This document shows positions 1 to 7,184 of a stretch of 11,597 bases of DNA, piece after piece. The stretch covers positions 1 through 11,597 of the forward strand of contig JAJUFK010000056.1 in the NCBI GenBank assembly GCA_029266015.1, read 5' to 3'. How positions within the stretch are numbered: the stretch's first letter is position 1; each line of letters opens with the position of its first letter. The DNA comes from Bacteroidota bacterium (lineage in GTDB: Bacteria > Bacteroidota > Bacteroidia > Bacteroidales > UBA1715). The translations under genes were made by a program, and so were the position numbers. A model generated the notes under the pieces. It did no database searches. It was not told where the DNA came from and saw only the letters and a program-made list of their open reading frames with translations.

Positions 1-801
1 GGAGTAACGGCGTCTACAGCTCAAGATACCATTCTTGCTCAGTTTAATAATTTTGAATCTGTTCATAATGCTTTTAGAGCATACGGCGACCAAATTGCAG
101 CTATTATAGTTGAACCTATTCCCGGCAATATGGGTGTTGTAATACCTGAAATTAAATTTTTACAACAATTACGTGAAATATGTGATATTTATGGTGCATT
201 ACTCATTTTTGATGAAGTAATGACCGGTTTTCGTGTAGCAAAAGGAGGAGCACAGGAATTATATTCTATTGTTCCCGATATTACTACACTCGGAAAAATT
301 ATTGGAGGTGGATTACCTGTTGGTGCATACGGCGGCAAAAAAAATATTATGGATTGCCTTTCACCCAAGGGGCCTATATACCAAGCAGGAACATTATCCG
401 GCAACCCCTTAGCAATGACTGCCGGGTATGTTACTTTGTCACTAATTCAACAAAATGAAACATTTTATAAAGAATTAGAAACAAAAGCTGCTATGGTTGA
501 AGAAGGATTTACTTATAATATTCAAAAAACCGGAATTCCTGCTGTAATTAATCGTGTTGGCTCTATGTTTACTATGTTTTTTACCGAAGCTGCTCACGTT
601 TCAACATACAAAGATGTATGCACTTGTGATACAAACAAATATGCAGCTTTCTATACATTTTCGCGTGACAATGGACTATATCTTGCTCCATCACAATTTG
701 AAGCTGCATTTATTTCAATAGCACACTCTTTTGCTGATATTGAAAAAACTATTGAAGCTCATTATAATGCTTTAAACCATATTAAAAACTTGTATGCATG
801 A
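1..801 (+). CDS. hemL: Glutamate-1-semialdehyde 2,1-aminomutase, 3' part (5' end outside window)
   Basis: PLP-dependent enzyme that converts glutamate-1-semialdehyde to 5-aminolevulinate, the C5-pathway entry to tetrapyrroles, in the cytoplasm. The frame is open from base 1, so an apparent ATG at 130 is internal: the upstream codons read ...AAIIVEPIPGNMGVV, the family's conserved EPxxGNMG segment. About 266 residues are present; with a usual length near 430, roughly the first 160 are missing. DEVMTGFR (fragment residues 71-78) carries the cofactor-binding Asp, and TTLGKIIGGGLPVGAYGG carries the Schiff-base Lys (about residue 99 of the fragment). GTLSGNPLAMTAG follows, also characteristic; this glycine-rich region separates HemL from ordinary class-III transaminases. 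The stop overlaps the hemE start as ATGA, so the two are very probably co-transcribed and translationally coupled. I see no damage in the visible part. Confidence 0.95.
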   Translation, partial: GVTASTAQDTILAQFNNFESVHNAFRAYGDQIAAIIVEPIPGNMGVVIPEIKFLQQLREICDIYGALLIFDEVMTGFRVAKGGAQELYSIVPDITTLGKIIGGGLPVGAYGGKKNIMDCLSPKGPIYQAGTLSGNPLAMTAGYVTLSLIQQNETFYKELETKAAMVEEGFTYNIQKTGIPAVINRVGSMFTMFFTEAAHVSTYKDVCTCDTNKYAAFYTFSRDNGLYLAPSQFEAAFISIAHSFADIEKTIEAHYNALNHIKNLYA

Positions 802-1838
802 CCGATTCAAATGCTCTTTTATTACAAACACTCCGTGGAGAAAAAACTCATAGACCTCCCCTATGGTTTATGCGTCAAGCAGGCAGAATTTTACCTAATT
901 ATAATCATTTAAAACAACAGTATTCTTTCAAAGAATTGATGGAACAACCACAATTGGCTGCACAAGTTACTCTTATGCCAATTGAAGATTTACACGTAGA
1001 TGCCGCTATTTTATTTTCCGATATTCTTGTAATTCCCCAAGCTATGGGTATGACCTTAGAATTTCCCGAATCAGGTCCGGTATTTTCAAATCCGCTCATG
1101 AAGTATACCAATCCTCACAGTATACTAAAACCTGATGCAGACAAACTTTCATATATTTATTCGGTAATTGATGCAATTACTGCAACAAAACCAAATCATA
1201 TCCCACTAATTGGTTTTTGCGGTTCTCCTTTTACTGTTTTACTCTATATGTTGCAAGGATTACACGGCAAATCAGATTTCCCCGATGCTATACAATATAT
1301 ATATAGCAATCAAAAAACTGTAGCAATATTACTTGAACAAATTACCGAATTATCAATAGAATATATGCAACAGCAAATAAACCACGGTATTGATGTATTT
1401 CAACTGTTTGATACTCATGCAGGTTTAATTCCCTTTGAATTATATAAAACACTTATATTACCTCATGTAGAACATATGTGCACAAAAGCTCGTCAACTCA
1501 ATACTCCTTTCATATATTTTCCTAAAGGTATAGGTGTAGGTATTTCTTATATTACTCCACATTATTGTGATTTTTTGAGTATTGATTGGCAAACTCCTTT
1601 ACATATAGCAAGAAAAATAGTTCACAAATCTATTGGCTTACAAGGCAATATTGACCCACGAATTTTATACGCATCTGAACAGGAAATTTCACATCATTTA
1701 GAATATTACAGAGAATTTGGAAAACATAATTATAACTGGATTTGCAATTTAGGTCATGGCTTTATGCCCGGTTTAGATTATAACAAAGCTCTACATTTGG
1801 TTAAAACTTTACAAGAATTTGATTGGCAACGATACTAA
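798..1838 (+). CDS. hemE: Uroporphyrinogen decarboxylase
   Basis: Cytoplasmic enzyme that removes four acetate carboxyls from uroporphyrinogen III to give coproporphyrinogen III, without a cofactor. The 346 residues match the family's usual length (about 340-355). PPLWFMRQAGRILPNY (residues 20-35) is the N-terminal signature with the substrate-binding arginines R26 and R30. FSDILVIPQAMG (73-84) holds the catalytic Asp, D75. IGFCGSPFTVLLYMLQG (138-154) is the second signature with conserved Tyr150. LFDTHAG (203-209), GLQGNIDPRIL (280-290) and NLGHGFMPG (317-325, with conserved His320) complete the active site. The ATG at 798 overlaps the hemL stop by four bases, which fixes the start. It acts several steps after HemL in the same pathway. 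The gene looks intact and ends in TAA. Confidence 0.97.
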   Translation: MTDSNALLLQTLRGEKTHRPPLWFMRQAGRILPNYNHLKQQYSFKELMEQPQLAAQVTLMPIEDLHVDAAILFSDILVIPQAMGMTLEFPESGPVFSNPLMKYTNPHSILKPDADKLSYIYSVIDAITATKPNHIPLIGFCGSPFTVLLYMLQGLHGKSDFPDAIQYIYSNQKTVAILLEQITELSIEYMQQQINHGIDVFQLFDTHAGLIPFELYKTLILPHVEHMCTKARQLNTPFIYFPKGIGVGISYITPHYCDFLSIDWQTPLHIARKIVHKSIGLQGNIDPRILYASEQEISHHLEYYREFGKHNYNWICNLGHGFMPGLDYNKALHLVKTLQEFDWQRY

Positions 1839-1847
1839 ATACATTTT
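1818..1847 (+). promoter_or_regulatory. Possible pyrF promoter inside the 3' end of hemE
   Basis: TTTG at 1818-1821 is followed after 18 bases by TACATTTT at 1840-1847. This matches the Bacteroidota pattern TTTG / TAnnTTTG except for the last base of the -7 element. It would start transcription near 1853, about 14 bases before the pyrF ATG. In AT-rich DNA such near-matches occur by chance, and pyrF may simply be read from the hemL-hemE transcript. Confidence 0.28.
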
Positions 1848-1866
1848 ATATACAATACTTTATACT

Positions 1867-2697
1867 ATGAACAAACAAGAACTCATTCAACAAATACAAC
1901 ACAAGCGTAGTTTTTTATGTGTAGGCCTTGATACCGAAATTACTAAGGTTCCTCAACACCTATTACAAACTAACGATCCAATTTTTGAATTCAACAAACA
2001 AATAATAGATGCTACAGCTCCATATACTGTGGCATACAAACCCAACATAGCATTTTATGAATGTTATGGAATACAAGGATGGCAAAGTTTAGAAAAAACA
2101 GTAAGATACATTACACAAAACTATCCCGATATTTTTGTTATAGCCGACGCAAAACGTGGCGACATAGGCAATACATCAAAAATGTATGCACAAGCATTTT
2201 TTGAAAATTTACCATTTCATTCGGTAACTGTTGCTCCATATATGGGCGAAGATTCTGTTACCCCATTTTTATCATACGAAGGCAAATGGGTTATACTGTT
2301 AGCACTTACTTCAAACAAGGGTGCCTTTGATTTTCAATGTATTGAAAGTAACGGAATACCATTGTACAAACAAGTAATTACGCAATCTCAACGCTGGGGC
2401 ACAACAGAAAATATGATGTATGTAGTAGGTGCAACCAAAGCAAATATGTTAAAAGACATACGAAGTGTAGCTCCCAATCATTTTTTATTGGTACCCGGCG
2501 TGGGTGCTCAAGGAGGTAGTTTACAAGAAGTTGCTCAATATGGCATGAATGCAGAATGTGGTTTATTGGTAAATTCTTCAAGAGCAATTATTTTTGCCGA
2601 TGCCAGCGAACAATTTGCTGCAGTTGCCGGTATCAAAGCTCAAGAAATGCAAATAGAAATGGAAGAATTATTACGAAAATATTCTTCTCTTATTTAA
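1867..2697 (+). CDS. pyrF: Orotidine-5'-phosphate decarboxylase, type 2
   Basis: Cytoplasmic TIM-barrel enzyme that decarboxylates OMP to UMP, the last step of de novo pyrimidine synthesis. I start it at ATG 1867 (276 residues, MNKQELIQQI...). The in-frame ATG at 1819 would overlap hemE by 20 bases and add an unconserved leader. The order FLCVGLDTE (16-24), then the catalytic DAKRGDIGNT (94-103, with Asp94, Lys96, Asp99), then TVAPYMGEDSVTPF (121-134), PGVGAQGG (210-217) and LLVNSSRAIIFA (233-244) identifies the type-2 (longer, about 270 residue) family. Lys58 in VAYKPNIAFYE is the other conserved active-site lysine. It follows hemE by 28 bp on the same strand. Its TAA stop lies in the TTAA that also ends the opposing carbonic anhydrase gene. 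Confidence 0.96.
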   Translation: MNKQELIQQIQHKRSFLCVGLDTEITKVPQHLLQTNDPIFEFNKQIIDATAPYTVAYKPNIAFYECYGIQGWQSLEKTVRYITQNYPDIFVIADAKRGDIGNTSKMYAQAFFENLPFHSVTVAPYMGEDSVTPFLSYEGKWVILLALTSNKGAFDFQCIESNGIPLYKQVITQSQRWGTTENMMYVVGATKANMLKDIRSVAPNHFLLVPGVGAQGGSLQEVAQYGMNAECGLLVNSSRAIIFADASEQFAAVAGIKAQEMQIEMEELLRKYSSLI

Positions 2698-3236
2698 TGT
2701 TGCACTATTTGGTACAATTTGGAGTCTTCAACTTTAAACAATAAAGGAACAACTGTAACTTTAGGATACGTTGCTTGTAAACGAATTGATTCTTGCACAG
2801 TAAAATCAATTTCATTTTCTATTTCAAATTGTTTTGAATAGGTATCAAAATGTTGTTCGGCTTGCATGTAATTCCAACCTGCATTTTTTACCATTCCCGA
2901 AATAAATAATTGTTTACGCTGAGCTAAATTTACCATACCGCATTGCGTATGACCTATAAGAGCAATATATGATATATTGCCAACAGCTATAGCATATGAT
3001 ACTTTAAATTCGCTATTTCGCAAGTTCCCACCACCCGATCTTAGAATATAGGCAAAATTATCGGGGATATGTAAATACTTTCTGTTATCCATACACATAC
3101 CAACTAGTAATTGAGCTGTATGATATATTTTAAATGGAATTTTGAAATTATGGTATTCAAACAGTAACGAGATTGGCGTTTCACGATATTGAGGAAGAAT
3201 GTCTGAATAATGATTAACAGCAACTATCGAATTCAT
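2694..3236 (-). CDS. Short beta-class carbonic anhydrase family protein
   Basis: Probably a zinc enzyme interconverting CO2 and bicarbonate in the cytoplasm. All four zinc-site positions of the beta class are present: CMDNR gives Cys48, Asp50 and Arg52 (the C-x-D-x-R motif, with Asn in place of the more common Ser), and GHTQCGM gives His96 and Cys99. RSGGGN (66-71) matches the glycine-rich loop after the first ligand. At 180 residues it is at the short end of the family, and no signal peptide is visible. The C-terminal half (VKNAGW, then ...YPKVTVVPLLFKVED) looks like a subfamily I recall from anaerobic Bacteroidota and Clostridia, but catalytic activity is inferred from motifs only. It is 119 bp downstream of the DUF5723-like gene and converges on pyrF with a 4-bp overlap, leaving no room for a terminator between them. 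Confidence 0.87.
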   Translation of the reverse strand: MNSIVAVNHYSDILPQYRETPISLLFEYHNFKIPFKIYHTAQLLVGMCMDNRKYLHIPDNFAYILRSGGGNLRNSEFKVSYAIAVGNISYIALIGHTQCGMVNLAQRKQLFISGMVKNAGWNYMQAEQHFDTYSKQFEIENEIDFTVQESIRLQATYPKVTVVPLLFKVEDSKLYQIVQH

Positions 3237-3298
3237 AATTTTTGTTGCAAGTTACACGATTTCATTACGCAAATCCAAAACAAAAGAGTGCAAGTTAA

Positions 3299-3322
3299 TT
3301 TGTAAAAAATATGATTTACAAA
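3299..3322. repeat. Inverted repeat in the gap before the carbonic anhydrase gene
   Basis: TTTGTAAA at 3299-3306 and TTTACAAA at 3315-3322 form a perfect 8-bp inverted repeat around an 8-base spacer. It lies in the 119-bp gap between the DUF5723-like gene and the carbonic anhydrase gene, 63 bp before the latter's start. Neither side has a clean T-run, so it is a poor intrinsic terminator. On the - strand the left arm's TTTG is followed, 20 bases later, by TTAACTTG, a two-mismatch version of TAnnTTTG, so the repeat could overlap a weak promoter. Function unknown. Confidence 0.4.
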
Positions 3323-3355
3323 AGAAAAAATAATAACGTAATCTATTTGATTTGT

Positions 3356-4939
3356 TTAATTTTTTGGAGCTTGAATAGTCTTATATTTTTTATTTTCGCG
3401 AGTTCCTCCTTTAGAATTTACCTGACCAAATTTTGGCACTTTTTTATTTCCTGCTCCTTGCATACTACTATTAAACATAGGTAACGCTTTTTGTGGTTTT
3501 TCTTTTTCTTTGTATCCAAACACCAAATTGCATCCCATTCTCATACTAAGCGAACGACTTTGATGAGGCCAGAATATTGTTCCTAATAAATTATCTGAAA
3601 CAAAATACCATTGAACCGGACCAATTCGTGTAGTAGAACCTATACCAATATTGTAGAAACTATAATTTTGATACGAATAACTTAAGGTAAACAATCCAAA
3701 TTTACCGGGTCTATAATTAAGCGAAAGTGCAGCTGAAGGTCTATATCCAAAACTCATTTTTTCAAGACGAGCAACTCCTCCCAGATAAAATTTAGGCGTA
3801 ACTTTATAGCGAGCTCCTGCATAAAATTTCCAAGGTAGATTTGTTCTATAGCTATCTGTAGTATATGTAAAATCAAATTTTGCAAGAAGACTATCAGGCA
3901 CAAACATATCTTGAATAGTCTTACGTTTATCATCTTCTATTTCTATTAATCCTTTAAATTCAAAACCTTCTTCAGCTACAGCCGAAAAATTATGAGTGTG
4001 TCGTTTCCAATGTATATATCCAAAATCTTCAATATTAAAATAATACGTAAATTCACTATTCCAGTCCTTTGAAAATCCTAAATCCATTGCAAGTCCTCTG
4101 TTACCTGTAAAAAGAACATTTTTTGCAATTTCATTCGGAATATTATTCGAATTAAATTCAAGAAAATTTACCTCTTCAACTAATCCATTATCAGCAAGTT
4201 TTACTTCAACAGGTGCATTAGTTTGAATCAAATATTCAGGCGAAATCCTTATATATGTTGAATTTGCCGCTGTTTTTATATATAGATTTGATTTTTTTAC
4301 ATTTACATTTGCTATACCCGATAAATACTTCAATTTACCTCCTACACTAAAATAACGAGAAACTTGTCGTTTAAAACCTAATGATATTTGATTATATAAA
4401 TTAACATTCATATATAAACCATTAAATTGAGCATCGCGTACTTCGCCATTACCCAAAATTGCGAATTTCATTAAATCACCGGGTACGCCCCAATGTAAAT
4501 ACAATTTATTTGATATATCAAGCGACCAAAAATTTTTTCCTTGTTTGAACCCAAAATATAATAGATTCAACTGAAAATCGGTTGAAAAGTTATTGTATGT
4601 ATGAACCTTTTTTAGAAAATCATCCAAATTTGCATTTGGATGTAATGGGTGAATTAGAGAATCTTGATATTCCCATCTGCCATGAAACACAAAATCATTC
4701 CAATCAAATGGAGTATTTACAGCAAACATAATTGGTGGAGGTAATTGTCCCACTAAAGGTAATAATAAACCTCCCATAAAAAATGTACATTCGGGATATG
4801 CTGAAGGATTTATATAGTTTGCTTGCGGCAACCTATCCATAAAATACATAGTTTTATCAATTTGAGCTGTTGCGGTATACGCAAAAAGCAACATTGCAAC
4901 TAGTACTGTATATATATGTGAGCACATCAACTTCATCAT
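3356..4939 (-). CDS. DUF5723-like outer-membrane beta-barrel protein
   Basis: Secreted 527-residue protein, very probably an outer-membrane beta-barrel; no defined function. A Sec signal peptide is clear: MMKL, a hydrophobic stretch to about residue 22, and ATA|Q cleavage after residue 25. The mature start, MYFMDRLPQANYINPSAYPEC, resembles the DUF5723 family opening (MYFM..LPQ..Y.NPA..PEC) as I remember it. The rest alternates short polar and aromatic strands with a family-like end, GCNLVFGY. A Lys-rich, low-complexity tail of 51 residues (477-527) follows the last predicted strand, which is odd because barrel proteins usually end on the strand bearing the C-terminal aromatic residue. Its ATG shares one base with the preceding stop (TAATG), indicating translational coupling to the interrupted lipoprotein gene and suggesting that the two products work together at the outer membrane. 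Confidence 0.82.
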   Translation of the reverse strand: MMKLMCSHIYTVLVAMLLFAYTATAQIDKTMYFMDRLPQANYINPSAYPECTFFMGGLLLPLVGQLPPPIMFAVNTPFDWNDFVFHGRWEYQDSLIHPLHPNANLDDFLKKVHTYNNFSTDFQLNLLYFGFKQGKNFWSLDISNKLYLHWGVPGDLMKFAILGNGEVRDAQFNGLYMNVNLYNQISLGFKRQVSRYFSVGGKLKYLSGIANVNVKKSNLYIKTAANSTYIRISPEYLIQTNAPVEVKLADNGLVEEVNFLEFNSNNIPNEIAKNVLFTGNRGLAMDLGFSKDWNSEFTYYFNIEDFGYIHWKRHTHNFSAVAEEGFEFKGLIEIEDDKRKTIQDMFVPDSLLAKFDFTYTTDSYRTNLPWKFYAGARYKVTPKFYLGGVARLEKMSFGYRPSAALSLNYRPGKFGLFTLSYSYQNYSFYNIGIGSTTRIGPVQWYFVSDNLLGTIFWPHQSRSLSMRMGCNLVFGYKEKEKPQKALPMFNSSMQGAGNKKVPKFGQVNSKGGTRENKKYKTIQAPKN

Positions 4940-5871
4940 TATTTCATATTCAATTTTCCTTCGTATAAAAATTTGCCATCTACAGCCAAATTAAATTTTA
5001 ACCCATAATAGGTATAAAAAATAACCGGAACATTTCCTTGCTGATCTGTTTCAACCAAAACTTCTAAACGCAGTTTATTTGATTGCAAAAATTTTTCTAA
5101 CCGTGAATCTGTTGCCGAAGTTAACACTATTTCTTCGGTATGTTTATTTGTGGAATTACGCGCAACTTTACCATTAATGGTACTTCCTGACTCCAATACA
5201 ATTACATCTAATACTCCTAACTCTTGAGCTGCACCAACTAATGTTGTATCGAGCATGGTAATTTTCAATTTTACATCAAGTGGCAATTGATTTTCGGTAT
5301 AAACAAACAAACGTAAACTTTCAATATTAGTAATATTTTCTATTTCAGGAATTTGTGACAATGGAACCTCTTGACGTAAAACTAAATCTTTAATTGAGAG
5401 TTTCATAGGTAATTCAACTTCCACTGTAAGTCGAGCATTCCCTACGTTGGATACACAGTTTACGATAGAATTTTCATCAGGTTCATCAAAATTTAACAAA
5501 TACTTACCGGAATATGCTATTTTATTGGGCATCAACCGAATAAAATCGACAATATTTGATGAATTCTTATTAAATTCAATATTTGATATTATTACATCAC
5601 CATTTTTTACCATATCACATGTTGGAGCATGAATAGTAAACATGTTTGCATTTTCTTTCAAAGCACTTACACTTTCACCTTTAGAATTTGTACCCACTAT
5701 ATTCATTTTAAATTTTCCCGGAATACCAACAGGATTATGGTAAACTATACGTAATTTAGGGTCATAAAAAGTAATTTCGCCTGATAAAAAGTTTTTAAGA
5801 AAATCTTCTATCTGAAAATCAATACTATCTTCAAATACATCTTCTTCTATTTTACCCATATTTCCTTCCAA
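4939..5871 (-). CDS. C-terminal half of a large lipoprotein, separated from its N-terminal half by an in-frame TAG
   Basis: This frame has no signal peptide and begins with a TTG (5871) or, twelve bases on, an ATG (5859, MGKIEEDV). The same frame is already open from 5934, directly after the TAG that ends the lipoprotein gene upstream; the 21 intervening codons read FGPQQNLNIQISNPDS... with no stop. About 310 residues contain beta-strand-rich segments such as GEITFYDPKLRIVYHNPVGIP, and end with LRLEVLVETDQQGNVPVIFYT and a final strand pair. As I recall, Bacteroidota lipoproteins that open with WNPSIALPLAYG end in this way. I therefore read it as the second half of one gene of about 737 codons (4939-7152), not an independent protein. 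If translated, it would need reinitiation or readthrough. Its stop overlaps the DUF5723-like start. Confidence 0.72.
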   Translation of the reverse strand: MEGNMGKIEEDVFEDSIDFQIEDFLKNFLSGEITFYDPKLRIVYHNPVGIPGKFKMNIVGTNSKGESVSALKENANMFTIHAPTCDMVKNGDVIISNIEFNKNSSNIVDFIRLMPNKIAYSGKYLLNFDEPDENSIVNCVSNVGNARLTVEVELPMKLSIKDLVLRQEVPLSQIPEIENITNIESLRLFVYTENQLPLDVKLKITMLDTTLVGAAQELGVLDVIVLESGSTINGKVARNSTNKHTEEIVLTSATDSRLEKFLQSNKLRLEVLVETDQQGNVPVIFYTYYGLKFNLAVDGKFLYEGKLNMK

Positions 5872-5934
5872 ATAGCGAAATACAATACTATCAGGATTCG
5901 AAATCTGAATATTTAAATTTTGTTGGGGGCCAAA

Positions 5935-5937
5935 CTA
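5935..5937 (-). other. In-frame amber (TAG) codon interrupting the lipoprotein gene
   Basis: Minus-strand codons around it read GTA TAT ACC GGA ACA GAA TTA ATG TAG TTT GGC CCC CAA. The reading frame is identical on both sides and stays open to the TAA at 4939-4941. One base change would restore sense, for example TAT, CAG, AAG, GAG or TGG. All other complete genes here end in TAA or TGA. The base after the codon is T, which is not the classic leaky context. Confidence 0.9.
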
Positions 5938-7152
5938 CATTAATTCTGTTCCGGTATATACTTTATATCCTAATCGGATAGGAATAGAGTTATAAGGTTG
6001 ATCAGGATTTTTAGTTAAATCAGCTTCTAAATCTTGCAAAAACCAGTCGGCTTCTTCTACAGGGTGAAACCTGTTGAGTGCAGCATTTTTTGTAACAGTA
6101 TCATTTTGGTATTTCATTGATTCAAAAATCACAAAAAATTCGGTAGCAACCTGCATACTCGAAGTAATTTTATAGTGAATCAACCCTTCATCTACAATTA
6201 TTTTATATATTTTTTTGGATTCATCTTTATCACGTATAGTTACATATACCAATGAATCCATAGTTATTGTTTGTTGAGGCACTACAGCCTTACCTTGCGA
6301 AGCCTTTAAATTTGTTAAATGAATATCTAAATCAATCGTGTTATTTAAATCTACCGTAACATTTGACGCATCGGCAAACTTCATATTTCTATACTCATAA
6401 AAAAGTTGAGACCCCAAATAGGTATGATCAAACGTAAACACATCACTCATTGAACTACCCGGATTAATCCATTGCGAACTAAAGTTAAAAACAGTAATCT
6501 CTTGTCTAATTCCGGCAGAATCGGTTAACACGGCAATATCTGCAGTAAATGGTACAGTAAAATTATTGGTACAAATTACCTCCATATTTCCTTCACTAAT
6601 TACAGCATATTCTATAACTGTAAAAGGAGATGTTGGAGAACTATAGGTTTCAACCTTATCGGCAGTACGTTCAGTAACAGTAAGTGGTGGTGGCGACATT
6701 GCCTCATAATTCTGATAATCAGAATAATCGGTGTTTGAAAAATTATCTTGTAATAATTCACCTACTTTTTTATCAAATTCGGTATGAGCATCTAATAATT
6801 GTATAGGTTTTAAATATAAAGTAGTATCGTACGGTTGCATTACCGGCAAACAAAGAATTTCAATTTTACGAGCAGAATCAAGTCCATAGCGAAGCTGAAT
6901 AACTAAATCGGAATCTTGTGAACCATATCCTAATGTTTTTTCGCTAATATGCTGAATAGTATCTTTTCTTTCTTTTACAATATTACCTAATGTAAGATGA
7001 CCATAGGCTAATGGTAAAGCAATTGATGGATTCCATTTAATATCATTGGAAAATTTTTCACGGACATCAAAGTTATCTTTCACACACGAATATGCTAATA
7101 AAACTATTAGTGCAATTGTGAAATACTTATAAAGTGGGTATATATATTTCAT
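5935..7152 (-). CDS. Predicted outer-membrane or surface lipoprotein, N-terminal part (truncated by TAG)
   Basis: A 405-residue product with a type-II signal peptide: basic/aromatic MKYIYPLYKY, a hydrophobic core at 11-20, and a lipobox AYSC with lipidated Cys23. CVKDNFD then gives a charged stretch that loosely resembles surface-export signals of some Bacteroidota lipoproteins; this is speculation. KWNPSIALPLAYGHLTLGNIV (39-59) is a motif I associate with a family of uncharacterised Bacteroidota lipoproteins. The remainder is predicted beta-rich with conserved-looking NTIDLDIHLTNL and no catalytic motif. It ends ...YKVYTGTELM directly at TAG, and the frame continues as the next entry, so this is probably a truncated form of a longer protein. 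It begins 32 bp after the 929-residue protein gene on the same strand, so is probably in its operon. Confidence 0.78.
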   Translation of the reverse strand: MKYIYPLYKYFTIALIVLLAYSCVKDNFDVREKFSNDIKWNPSIALPLAYGHLTLGNIVKERKDTIQHISEKTLGYGSQDSDLVIQLRYGLDSARKIEILCLPVMQPYDTTLYLKPIQLLDAHTEFDKKVGELLQDNFSNTDYSDYQNYEAMSPPPLTVTERTADKVETYSSPTSPFTVIEYAVISEGNMEVICTNNFTVPFTADIAVLTDSAGIRQEITVFNFSSQWINPGSSMSDVFTFDHTYLGSQLFYEYRNMKFADASNVTVDLNNTIDLDIHLTNLKASQGKAVVPQQTITMDSLVYVTIRDKDESKKIYKIIVDEGLIHYKITSSMQVATEFFVIFESMKYQNDTVTKNAALNRFHPVEEADWFLQDLEADLTKNPDQPYNSIPIRLGYKVYTGTELM

Positions 7153-7184
7153 GCATATAAATATTTTTACTAATATACATCAAT

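Noticed and set aside
130..132. ATG at 130 as the start of the first gene
   Set aside because: The frame is open back to base 1 and the upstream codons encode the conserved VEPIPGNMG part of HemL; the gene begins before the window.
1819..1866. Upstream ATG at 1819 as the pyrF start
   Set aside because: It would overlap hemE and add 16 unconserved residues; ATG 1867 gives the family-typical N-terminus and length.
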